Positions 1-8,484 of a DNA stretch of 64,000 nucleotides are shown here, piece by piece. The notes beneath the pieces were generated by a model. That model was not told where the DNA came from, did not search any database, and worked only from the letters and a program-made list of their open reading frames with translations. Numbering within the stretch: position 1 is the stretch's first letter; each line of letters begins with the position of its first letter. Both the position numbers and the translations under genes were made by a program. This stretch comes from Candidatus Bartonella washoeensis Sb944nv (GTDB taxonomy: Bacteria; Pseudomonadota; Alphaproteobacteria; Rhizobiales; Rhizobiaceae): NCBI RefSeq assembly GCF_000278135.1, contig NZ_JH725024.1:332901-396900 (forward strand). Direction: 5' to 3'.

Positions 1-136
1 GATAAATAAAATAAACATCACAAAAAATTATTATTAATTTGTATGAAAAATAATATAAATTAAATACTTTTAATTATATATACATTATTTATTAAATATA
101 AATACTTGCAAAATTAATACAAATGAAGATTTATTT

Positions 137-262
137 TTGACAAATAGACGAAAATAACATACCAATAAAGACAATCATCGAAATTAATAACAATTATCCA
201 TTTTCACTTCTTCTTATGAAGTTCGCGGGGAAATGAATATTGGGGGGGGCTCTCATAAGGAG
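137..262 (+). promoter_or_regulatory. Candidate promoter and RBS of the first autotransporter gene
   Basis: A perfect TTGACA -35 hexamer lies at 137-142, with a weak TACCAA 17 bases downstream as a possible -10. An AAGGAG ribosome binding site at 257-262 sits 10 bases before the ATG at 273. The Shine-Dalgarno site decides the start: an upstream in-frame TTG at 240 has no such site. Bases 1-136 are extremely AT-rich and show no gene. The promoter call is by eye and tentative; the ribosome binding site is clear. Confidence 0.4.
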
Positions 263-272
263 AATACTACTG

Positions 273-3200
273 ATGTATAAAACATCCCTTTTGTCATGCA
301 CGGCTGCATCCGCTATCATCCTACTCAACATTCAATTGGCTGCACATGCTGAAACTCTCAAAGTTTCTGAGGAGAAAACAGTACCAGTATCAGATAAAAC
401 CTATGAAATGATTCACGCAAAAACCGGCGGTAAAATCACTGGCAAAGATTTAACAGTAATCGGAAATAAAGATATAAACTCAAATGAAAATAAAACCGCT
501 TATGCTATAAAAACTGAAGGCACTGACAGTGCAATTACATTACAGGGTAGCACAACCATTAAAGGAACTGATTCTGTCATTTCCTTAGGTGTTCAAGCAA
601 AAGATGGTGCTACATTTCAAATGACTGGAGGAACCATTACCGTTTCCGACACTGGTGCTCTCTTCTGGAACAATAATAACAACGAAAGCAAACTAAAAGA
701 TGTGACGATATCAAGCGGTAAAGACGAGGCACCACTGAATTTTGGAGTAATAGCACACCAAAACGGTACAGTCACTTTAGAAAACATAAAAGTGACACAA
801 GCAGACAATGCCGTAATTGCAAATCATAATTCCAAAATAACAATTTCTGGAGGATCATTTGAGGCAAAAAATACAACAATAACTGCTCTAAACGGTAGCA
901 GCATTACTTTAACCGACAATGCACAAATTACATCATCTGATGATGCTGGGCTCACAGCAAAAACACAATCCAACATCACAATAACCGGAGGAACTATAAC
1001 AGGGAAAGACACAGCACTGATTACAACAAGAGGCGGACATATTAAGGTCACAGGTGGTACTCTAAAAACAAAGAGGACTAAAACAGATGCACCAGCTGAA
1101 GGCTCTCGCTATATCGATGGTTTTGGAGCATTTTCTAAGAGCTCTAACAGTATGATTGAGTTGGGAAATACCACGATTAGTGATACTAAAATCGGTCTTG
1201 ATGCAAAAGATAGTGGCGCAATCAATATAACTGGGGGAAGCATTAAAGCTTCTGCAGCTGGTGCTGTCTTTGAAAACAGTAAGAGCGACAAAAACAAGCT
1301 GGAAAATGTAACTATATCAAGTGATAAAAATGATACGCTACTAAATTTGGGAGTAGAAGCAGACAATAGTAGCGTCACTTTAAAAGATGTAACCGTCTCT
1401 GAAGCAACCAACGCCATAGCTGCATATGATAATTCTAAAATAACGATATCAGGAGGATCATTTTCTGGAAACGATATAGGAGTACATGCACAAGAAGGCA
1501 GCTTTATTACTTTAACCGACAATGCTCAAATTATATCATCGAGTGGTTATGCCCTCCATGCAAACGGTTTAGATTCCGCCATCACAATGACAACAGGAAA
1601 CATAACGGGGAAAGAGGCAGCATTAGCTGTTGAAAACGGAGGACATATTGATCTGAGAAATGTTTCTGTAACAGCAGGAATCAACGGTTTGCAGTTGTTA
1701 GGTCTCTTTGATAGCAAACTCGATGAATCAAATGATCCTCAAAAACATCAAAACAATGAGATCAATTTAACCAATGCAGATATTCACGTTGAAAATGGAA
1801 CAGGAATTTTCGTTGGAGCTTTTACTAACGATAACATTGAAGATATTCAAGATTTGTCAATTGGTACAGTCAATCTTACAAATTCAGAAATCCATGCCGA
1901 TGTTTTATTAGGAGATGGTGTTTTCGAAAATCCAAAATCTTGGGGATCCGACAATTATTGGAACAAGAAATATTGGAACAAGAAAGAGGTTAAAGCAATC
2001 TCCAACGGCACCTTCACATTAAACGCAAATCATTCCACTCTAGAGGGCAAAGCGAATATTGCTGAAGACAGAAATGTCCACTTTGATCTGAAAAACAACA
2101 CCATATGGACATTGAAAAACAGTACAAAAGAAAAAGATGCTGATGGCAATTTACTTGATATTGATCAAAGAGCACGTTCTGATGTTTCTGTGCTTAGTCT
2201 CAACAACAGCTCCATCATCTTTCATGGACCAACAGAAGACCATTATCACACATTGCATATAGGGTCTGGTAAACCAGACACTTCAGAGGTCTATAAGGCT
2301 TCTGGTGATGCAAAGATTTACTTCAACACTGCTTGGAGTGATGGCATAGCAAGTGCCGATCAAAAAACCGATAGGCTTCTCATTCATGGTGATGTCTCAG
2401 GCAACACAACAGTTTATATCAAAAGCGATTCAGGGGACAGAAAGAGTGTAGTAAATGCTGCTGGTCCTTCCAATATAGGAGGACTTTCACTCATTCAAGT
2501 TTCCGGAAAAGCAAATGAAGACTCTTTCAAACTGGCAAATGGCTATACCACGAAAAATCATTTGCCTTATAAATATACGCTCACTGCCTATGGACCAGAG
2601 TCAAGCCATGGAAAAGCTGATGTTGCGCAAAACCTGTTTGATGAAAAGAATGAAAACTTCTGGGATTTCCGCTTACATAAAGAAATTCTTGAAACTGGTT
2701 CTAGCTCGGGTCCAAGTGTCATCGCCCCTGTAGCACAAACAGCAAGTTACTTAGTTATGCCAAATGCCCTCTTCTATACGGGATTAACCGATATGGCTAA
2801 ACAAAACACGCTTTTAGCCAATATCAGAACATCGGTCTTAGGAAAAGAAAAAGAGAAACAAACAGGTTTCTTCCTCTACACTTACGGAAGCACAGGAACC
2901 TTATCTTCTGAACGCGGACCTCTCAAATACGGTTATGGTGCGGATATTGGTTATGCTGCTCTCCAAGGCGGTGTGACATTGGCAGCTATGGAAGGACAAA
3001 GCGCAACCACACATTTTGGTCTTGTAGGCACCTATGGACAGCTATCATTCACACCAAAGGACATAGTAGATGCTAGCAAGAATACACTGGATAAGTGGTC
3101 TCTGACAGCTTACGCAACGATACAACATAACAATGGTCTGTATGTGGATACACTGTTGTCCTATGGAATGCTAAAAGGAAATATCACCAATGCTCTCATT

Positions 3201-3683
3201 GGCAAAACCGCAAAGTTGAACGATGCTAAGATGTTGAGTGTCTCTACGACTATTGGCAAAGAATTTGCAACCAGTGTGGAAAGTTTAACCTTCGAGCCGC
3301 AAGCACAACTTGCCTATCAACATTTGATGTTTAACACCATTGAAGATGCCGATAACTTTACCGTTGATATGAATAATCCTTCGCAATGGTTGATCCGTGT
3401 TGGCGGACGTTTGACAAAAACCGTTGCTGCTGAAAACAACCATCCGATGTCTTTCTATGGAAAAGCAAACTTAATCAAAACTTTTGCTGATGATGGTACC
3501 ATTGAGATTGGCAGAAAATTTGACCTTGATCCTATGGGAGCTGCAATTGAAGGCGGCATTGGCATCAATGCACAACTGTCTGGCAATCTCTCGCTTCATG
3601 GTGATGTCAGTTATCAACAAAAGCTTCAGAAAACTGGTATCTCTGGAGCTAGTTTTTCTGGTGGCATACGCTATCAGTTTTAA
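273..3683 (+). CDS. Autotransporter A (type V secretion, beta-helix passenger)
   Basis: This 1136-residue protein has a Sec signal peptide (about residues 1-27, ending AAHA), a long passenger rich in short beta-helix repeats (TGG, ISGG and ITLTDNAQI-like units), and a C-terminal autotransporter barrel of about 280 residues that ends in the outer-membrane signature YQF. The linker before the barrel carries the blocks LIQVSGKAN, PYKYTLTAYGP and FWDFRL, which all five autotransporters in the window share. These blocks are typical of the Bartonella inducible autotransporter/BafA-like family, which also lies near virB in other bartonellae; that family assignment comes from memory. The passenger holds two copies of one module (about 608-1050 and 1216-1660). 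The likely role is a surface or released factor acting on the host. The ligand is not visible from sequence. Confidence 0.88.
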   Translation: MYKTSLLSCTAASAIILLNIQLAAHAETLKVSEEKTVPVSDKTYEMIHAKTGGKITGKDLTVIGNKDINSNENKTAYAIKTEGTDSAITLQGSTTIKGTDSVISLGVQAKDGATFQMTGGTITVSDTGALFWNNNNNESKLKDVTISSGKDEAPLNFGVIAHQNGTVTLENIKVTQADNAVIANHNSKITISGGSFEAKNTTITALNGSSITLTDNAQITSSDDAGLTAKTQSNITITGGTITGKDTALITTRGGHIKVTGGTLKTKRTKTDAPAEGSRYIDGFGAFSKSSNSMIELGNTTISDTKIGLDAKDSGAINITGGSIKASAAGAVFENSKSDKNKLENVTISSDKNDTLLNLGVEADNSSVTLKDVTVSEATNAIAAYDNSKITISGGSFSGNDIGVHAQEGSFITLTDNAQIISSSGYALHANGLDSAITMTTGNITGKEAALAVENGGHIDLRNVSVTAGINGLQLLGLFDSKLDESNDPQKHQNNEINLTNADIHVENGTGIFVGAFTNDNIEDIQDLSIGTVNLTNSEIHADVLLGDGVFENPKSWGSDNYWNKKYWNKKEVKAISNGTFTLNANHSTLEGKANIAEDRNVHFDLKNNTIWTLKNSTKEKDADGNLLDIDQRARSDVSVLSLNNSSIIFHGPTEDHYHTLHIGSGKPDTSEVYKASGDAKIYFNTAWSDGIASADQKTDRLLIHGDVSGNTTVYIKSDSGDRKSVVNAAGPSNIGGLSLIQVSGKANEDSFKLANGYTTKNHLPYKYTLTAYGPESSHGKADVAQNLFDEKNENFWDFRLHKEILETGSSSGPSVIAPVAQTASYLVMPNALFYTGLTDMAKQNTLLANIRTSVLGKEKEKQTGFFLYTYGSTGTLSSERGPLKYGYGADIGYAALQGGVTLAAMEGQSATTHFGLVGTYGQLSFTPKDIVDASKNTLDKWSLTAYATIQHNNGLYVDTLLSYGMLKGNITNALIGKTAKLNDAKMLSVSTTIGKEFATSVESLTFEPQAQLAYQHLMFNTIEDADNFTVDMNNPSQWLIRVGGRLTKTVAAENNHPMSFYGKANLIKTFADDGTIEIGRKFDLDPMGAAIEGGIGINAQLSGNLSLHGDVSYQQKLQKTGISGASFSGGIRYQF

Positions 3684-3733
3684 AATAAGGCTGTAAAAGC
3701 AAGCCTGTTTATTCTGTTTGCATTAATAAAAAA

Positions 3734-3756
3734 GACAGCACAATGTGCTGCCTTTT
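3734..3756 (+). terminator. Rho-independent terminator after autotransporter A
   Basis: An inverted repeat, GACAGCACA (3734-3742) and TGTGCTGCC (3744-3752), is followed by TTTT, 50 bases after the stop codon. It ends the first autotransporter as its own transcription unit. Confidence 0.7.
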
Positions 3757-4586
3757 CAATTTATAAATCTGAATTCCTTTTTCACTGCTCTCTCTTTTCT
3801 TTTCAACACAGAAAGGAAAAAGCACTGTTATAAATTACTTTAGCGAATAGAAATATTATCTGTTTCTCTCAAATCTAGATTGTTTATTAATTAAAGAGCT
3901 ATTCTTCCTGCTTCTCCATTATAAGTTTCAATGAATTGAGCCATATTTTTTTAACACTCTCAGAATTCATCCTTAACTTATGATTAAATCTCTTATTTAT
4001 GACATACATATTTGTAGAATAAAAAAGCAGAAAATAATGATTTTAGTGATTATATTTAAATTCATAACATAAAAACGTTATAGATTATATATATATTAAA
4101 ATTTATTTTTTCATGATTTTTATCCGAATAAGAAACATTTTCCAAATAATAAAATGAGTAAAACACCGTTTTACAAGAATATTAATGTTTTTTAGAATGA
4201 AAAAATGGCACACCTTTATACGATAAAGCAAAGATTTTCTGCTTTGCGAACAGTAGGATATAGACAAAATTTCCACAAAATAGAAAAAACGAAAATATTC
4301 TCGATCATCAATAAAGAATTACATATATATAAGTAAAAAATATTTTATTTTAAATATTAAATCATTTTTATATAAATATATACATTAACGCTTCATAATA
4401 ATAAAATAATAAATATTATTCTAAAATTAATTTATAATATATAATTTATATTATAATGTATTATAATTAATTTTAATAAATTTTTTCAATAAAATAAAAC
4501 ATATTTTATATGAATATTTAAAATATAACAATATTAACCATATATTAACCATATTTATAGAAATTTAAACAAGAGAAATGTTTATA
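3757..4586. other. Gene-free AT-rich spacer between autotransporters A and B
   Basis: About 830 bases carry no convincing reading frame on either strand. From about 4300 the base composition becomes almost purely A and T. This makes it a plausible promoter or regulator-binding region for the next gene, but I cannot place a confident -35/-10 pair. Confidence 0.5.
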
Positions 4587-4615
4587 TCATCCTTCTTATT
4601 AACCGAGAAGGATGA
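4587..4615 (+). promoter_or_regulatory. 5' leader hairpin of autotransporter B
   Basis: A perfect 10-base inverted repeat, TCATCCTTCT (4587-4596) and AGAAGGATGA (4606-4615), encloses a 9-base loop, 42 bases before the ATG at 4658. No T-tract follows, so it is not a standard terminator. It could stabilise the leader or bind a regulator as DNA. The function is unknown. Confidence 0.4.
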
Positions 4616-4657
4616 CATATAAACTTATACGAAATTTATAAATTAGGATGATATTAG

Positions 4658-7600
4658 ATGGATAAAAAATCTCTTTTATCATATACTGCAGCAGTAGTTA
4701 TCATATTGTTCAATACCCACTCCCCTGCACCCGCCAAATCCTTTTCCGCTGGCAAAGGAGAAAACAAAACTGCCCAAACGGGAGAAAACTACGAAAATGT
4801 TTTTGCACTAGAAGGTGGCAAAATTCATGGCAAGAATTTAAAAATAACCGGTCTCTCCATACAAGAAGAATCAATAAAAAAAGATATAAGTGGTGCAGAA
4901 GCAAGAGAAACCGGCAGCATAATTGAATTGGAAGGAGATACAATCATAAAGAATGTTGCAACCGGTTTGTGGGCACAAGAAAACGGTACAATTAAGATGA
5001 GCGGTGGCTCTATTTACACGAGAAAAATGAATCTACGAACACCAATTGGTATAGAATCTGTGCTAAACGGTGCTATTGAATTAAAAAATGTAGAGATTGA
5101 GATAAGCGATAAAGATCAAAATACAACGGTAGTAGATGGAACTGGAGCTGGCATAAAGAATGGAGGAACATTGAGTATGACCGGCGGATCGATAAAAACC
5201 AACTACCAGGGTATCATTTTTGAAGATAGTAATAGTGATAAAAACGAGCTAGAAAATGTAAAAATTGATATTACTGGCCCCGTAACTGCTCCAGAAGAAA
5301 GCATAGGAATAAGCGCCATCCAAAAAAGCAAAGTCACCTTGAAAAAAGTAAAAATTACAAACGCAAGAACCAGCATACATGCAAGTGATAATTCTCAAGT
5401 AACAATATCTGGCGGTTCAATTCAAGGAAGTCACACAGGGATATATGTTGAAAAAGAGAGTGTCGTCACTTTAAAAAATGATGTTGAAGTTTTGTCAAAT
5501 GACTGTGGACTTTCTGCAAATGGTCTGCAATCAAAAATTATCATGACAGGAGGAACGCTTACCACAATTGGCTCAAATCCTACAGCCTTAGCTGGATCCG
5601 GCGGGAAGATCATTCTTACCGATGTTGTTGTGCACACAACTGGTAATGAAACAGAAACAGAAACAGAAACACTACTAGAAAAAGATGCGCCATTAACAAC
5701 GCAAGGATTAGAGGCACAATATCTACAATCAAAAATCATCATGATAAGAGGGTCGATTACCACAACGGGTATAAATCCTGCAGTCTTAGCTGGATCTGGC
5801 GGACAACTTAATCTTACTGATGTCTCTATGAACGCGCGCAATGTTGGATTACAAGCGCAAGGTGAACAATCGAAAATCATCATGAAAAGAGGATCAATTA
5901 CCACAACCGGTATAAATCCGGCAGTTTTAGCTGGATCTAGCGGACAGATTAATCTCACCAATGTTTCTATAAAAACCAATGATATTGGGCTACAAGCACA
6001 AAATAAGCAGTCACAAATTACCATGAAAGGAGGAAGACTTCTCAAAACTGGACCACGATCCGCCGTCTTCGCAACATGTAGCGGACAGATTAATATCACA
6101 GACGCTCACATATATACTGATAGCAATGGGCTAACAGTACGAGGAAAACAATCAAAGATCACGCTCAAAGACTCAGAAGTCCATGCCAATATTTTATTAA
6201 TAGGTCCACCGAATGAAGAGGATTCCGGCGAATCCAGCATTATAGCAGACCACTCTATCTTAGAAGGCGGTGCAAGAGATTCGGAAAAGAACCCAACCCA
6301 AACACTCTTTAGTCTCATCAATGGTACAACATGGTACTTAAAGGCGCCTACAAAAAACAATAATAACGAAAAAACTGATCTAATTGAAAAATTACATTCT
6401 GCAGTTTTTATGCTGAATCTCAACAACAGTACCATTGTCTTTAAAGACCCAACAGAAGATCAGTATCAAACATTACATATAGGGACTAAAACCCCTCACG
6501 CCATCAGTAAGAGCACAATGAATGAAAAAGCCTACAGTGCTAACGGCAACGCAAAGATTTATTTCAATCTTAAATGGAGCGATGGTACACCAAAAGAACA
6601 ACAAAAAACGGACCGACTTCTCATTCATGGAAATGTATCAGGGACCACAATGGTTCACTTTCAAAAGATTTTGAAAGATGACAACACAAAAGCCGATAAT
6701 TCTGTCCCTTTGAATCAGCGTGGTATCTCACTTATTCAAGTATCTGGAAAAGCAAATGAAAACGCATTCAAATTAGCAAATGGCTATACCATAATAGCTG
6801 GTTTACCTTATAAATATACGCTAAATGCCTATGGACCAACATCAAGCCGCGGTAAAGCCAGTGTTGAGCAAAATCTCGTGGGAGAAGAGGAAAATTTTTG
6901 GGATTTCCGCTTACAAAATGCCATTCTTGATTCTGAGGAAACGACCTCTCTTGATCCTGAAGAAAAAATCAGAGCTCTTGTGCCACAAGTAGCAAGTTAT
7001 TTGGTGATGCCTCAAGCTCTATTCTCTGCTGGACTTTCAGATGTAAGCAATCAAAATGCACTGTTAAACAATATGCAAACAATACTGTTTGGACCAGAAA
7101 ATCATAAAAAGAAAGGGCTCTTCTTGTCCTCCTATGGTAACAAGGTCATATTATCTTCTAGCCGTAGCCCATTGCAATATGGCTATGGTGCTGATGTTCG
7201 CTATGCGGCTTTACAAGCAGGCGTTACATTGTCCGCGCTAGAAGGTCAAAATATCGCGACAGATTTTGGTCTTTTGGGGACATACGGGAAACTAGCTTTT
7301 ACCCCAAAGGGCATGGAAGGTGCTGGGAAAAGTGTACTTGATAAATGGTCACTCACCGCATATGGCAGCATCCAGCATGACAATGGTATATATCTAGATA
7401 CGTTCTTCTCTTATGGAACTGTTAAGGGAAATATCACCTCCGCCCTTATTGGAAATACTACAAAACTGAATAATACAAAAACATTGAGTGCATCTGCCAC
7501 TGTTGGCCAAAAATTAGCAACCCATGTTAAGGGAGTGGTATTTGAACCACAAGCACAGCTTATTTATCAGCGTCTCATGTTTGGCATTCTCTCAGATGTC

Positions 7601-7936
7601 GATGGCTTTGACGTGAATATGGGCAAACCTCATCAATGGTTAGTCCGTGTTGGCGGACGTTTAACGCAAAATGTATTTAATATGAGGAAAAACCGTGCTG
7701 TTTCCTTCTATGGTAAAGTCAATGTCATCAAAGCTTTTGGTGATAATGGTACCATAAAGATTGGTGATGCTTTCCAACTCGATTCCATGGGAGATTTGGT
7801 TGAAGGTGGCCTTGGTGTAAATGCACAATTCTCTCAAAATATCGTGCTTCATGCTGATGTCAACTATCAACAAAAACTCCAGAAATCCGGTGTATCTGGA
7901 ATATATCTTTCCGGTGCGATACGCTACCACTTCTAA
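4658..7936 (+). CDS. Autotransporter B (repeat-rich passenger)
   Basis: This 1092-residue autotransporter has a signal peptide (about residues 1-27, cleavage near APAKS), a beta-helix passenger, the family linker blocks (LIQVSGKAN, PYKYTLNAYGP, FWDFRL) and a complete C-terminal barrel ending YHF. The start is the ATG at 4658, preceded by an AGGATG ribosome binding site. The passenger carries three full 47-residue repeats in exact tandem (141-base period, 5726-6148) and a short Glu-Thr run encoded by a hexamer repeat (5648-5671). One module also occurs twice in autotransporter A. The gene lies alone between a leader hairpin and a strong terminator. It is likely a surface-exposed or released host-interaction factor whose length can change by repeat slippage. 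Confidence 0.88.
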   Translation: MDKKSLLSYTAAVVIILFNTHSPAPAKSFSAGKGENKTAQTGENYENVFALEGGKIHGKNLKITGLSIQEESIKKDISGAEARETGSIIELEGDTIIKNVATGLWAQENGTIKMSGGSIYTRKMNLRTPIGIESVLNGAIELKNVEIEISDKDQNTTVVDGTGAGIKNGGTLSMTGGSIKTNYQGIIFEDSNSDKNELENVKIDITGPVTAPEESIGISAIQKSKVTLKKVKITNARTSIHASDNSQVTISGGSIQGSHTGIYVEKESVVTLKNDVEVLSNDCGLSANGLQSKIIMTGGTLTTIGSNPTALAGSGGKIILTDVVVHTTGNETETETETLLEKDAPLTTQGLEAQYLQSKIIMIRGSITTTGINPAVLAGSGGQLNLTDVSMNARNVGLQAQGEQSKIIMKRGSITTTGINPAVLAGSSGQINLTNVSIKTNDIGLQAQNKQSQITMKGGRLLKTGPRSAVFATCSGQINITDAHIYTDSNGLTVRGKQSKITLKDSEVHANILLIGPPNEEDSGESSIIADHSILEGGARDSEKNPTQTLFSLINGTTWYLKAPTKNNNNEKTDLIEKLHSAVFMLNLNNSTIVFKDPTEDQYQTLHIGTKTPHAISKSTMNEKAYSANGNAKIYFNLKWSDGTPKEQQKTDRLLIHGNVSGTTMVHFQKILKDDNTKADNSVPLNQRGISLIQVSGKANENAFKLANGYTIIAGLPYKYTLNAYGPTSSRGKASVEQNLVGEEENFWDFRLQNAILDSEETTSLDPEEKIRALVPQVASYLVMPQALFSAGLSDVSNQNALLNNMQTILFGPENHKKKGLFLSSYGNKVILSSSRSPLQYGYGADVRYAALQAGVTLSALEGQNIATDFGLLGTYGKLAFTPKGMEGAGKSVLDKWSLTAYGSIQHDNGIYLDTFFSYGTVKGNITSALIGNTTKLNNTKTLSASATVGQKLATHVKGVVFEPQAQLIYQRLMFGILSDVDGFDVNMGKPHQWLVRVGGRLTQNVFNMRKNRAVSFYGKVNVIKAFGDNGTIKIGDAFQLDSMGDLVEGGLGVNAQFSQNIVLHADVNYQQKLQKSGVSGIYLSGAIRYHF
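5648..5671 (+). repeat. GAAACA hexamer microsatellite inside autotransporter B
   Basis: Four tandem copies of GAAACA encode alternating Glu-Thr. The unit is a multiple of three, so slippage would change passenger length without breaking the frame. Confidence 0.85.
5726..6148 (+). repeat. Three tandem 141-base passenger repeats
   Basis: Units begin at 5726, 5867 and 6008, and a partial fourth begins at 6149. Each encodes 47 residues opening with QSKI or QSQI and containing an AGSGGQ-like turn and an N-L-T-D-like strand (for example NLTDVS or NITDAH). The first two units are closest to each other; the third has diverged. An older relative lies at about 5528. The pattern fits stacked coils of a right-handed beta-helix. 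Confidence 0.85.
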
Positions 7937-7951
7937 AGTAAAGCAAATATA

Positions 7952-7998
7952 AAGCGCAACATACACTTTAATAAAGAACAGTATGTTGCGCTTTTTTT
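7952..7998 (+). terminator. Rho-independent terminator after autotransporter B
   Basis: A 12-base perfect stem, AGCGCAACATAC (7952-7963) with GTATGTTGCGCT (7980-7991), is followed by a run of seven T. It is the strongest terminator in the window. Confidence 0.9.
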
Positions 7999-8473
7999 CG
8001 ATTTATAAAATCGGAATTGTTTTATTACTGTCCCTCTTTCCCTTTGATAAATAAAAGGGATAAGGTTTTTTTATTATTTCTAAAAGATAAAATACATAAT
8101 GTTGTGATTTATCTTTTCTTTTTTTACGCAAGAGAGCCAAATAAAAAATTTTGGTGAGTATATGAGTATCTTCTGCCTTAACTGCGTAAAACTTTCATGA
8201 CAACGAAATTTTGTTAATGAGCCCTCTTTCAAATACCCTGTATCATAGGATTTTTTTAAAGTAGAAACTTACCAAAATAAAATTTTTGGAACTCATTTTC
8301 CACTGATTTTGATGACTATTTGAAAAGGTTTCCTGAAGCAAACTTACCCATTGTTAGAGAGTATTATTAAAGTTCGTTTTGTTCTTTACAAGAAAAATAT
8401 AATGATATAGAAAACGCCACGGTACTTGCGCCATCAGGGGAATGAAGTAAGCATCAAAGGCATACCAATAATA
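7999..8473. other. Gene-free spacer upstream of autotransporter C
   Basis: No plausible gene is visible on either strand over about 475 bases. An AAAGG ribosome binding site at 8474-8478 sits just before the ATG at 8485. Confidence 0.45.
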
Positions 8474-8484
8474 AAGGCATATCT

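Noticed and set aside
273..3683. Naming one of the autotransporters BafA outright
   Set aside because: All five share the family linker and barrel, and the passenger that defines BafA activity cannot be identified without alignment.
5431..6099. A 222-codon open frame antisense to the passenger of autotransporter B
   Set aside because: It mirrors the repeats of the sense gene, is rich in Cys and Pro from antisense codons, and has no ribosome binding site. Similar antisense frames in A (617-1522) are shadows for the same reason.
5726..6148. CRISPR-like periodic repeats
   Set aside because: The 141-base period is coding, in frame and without spacer-repeat structure. No cas gene is present, and no CRISPR array exists in the window.
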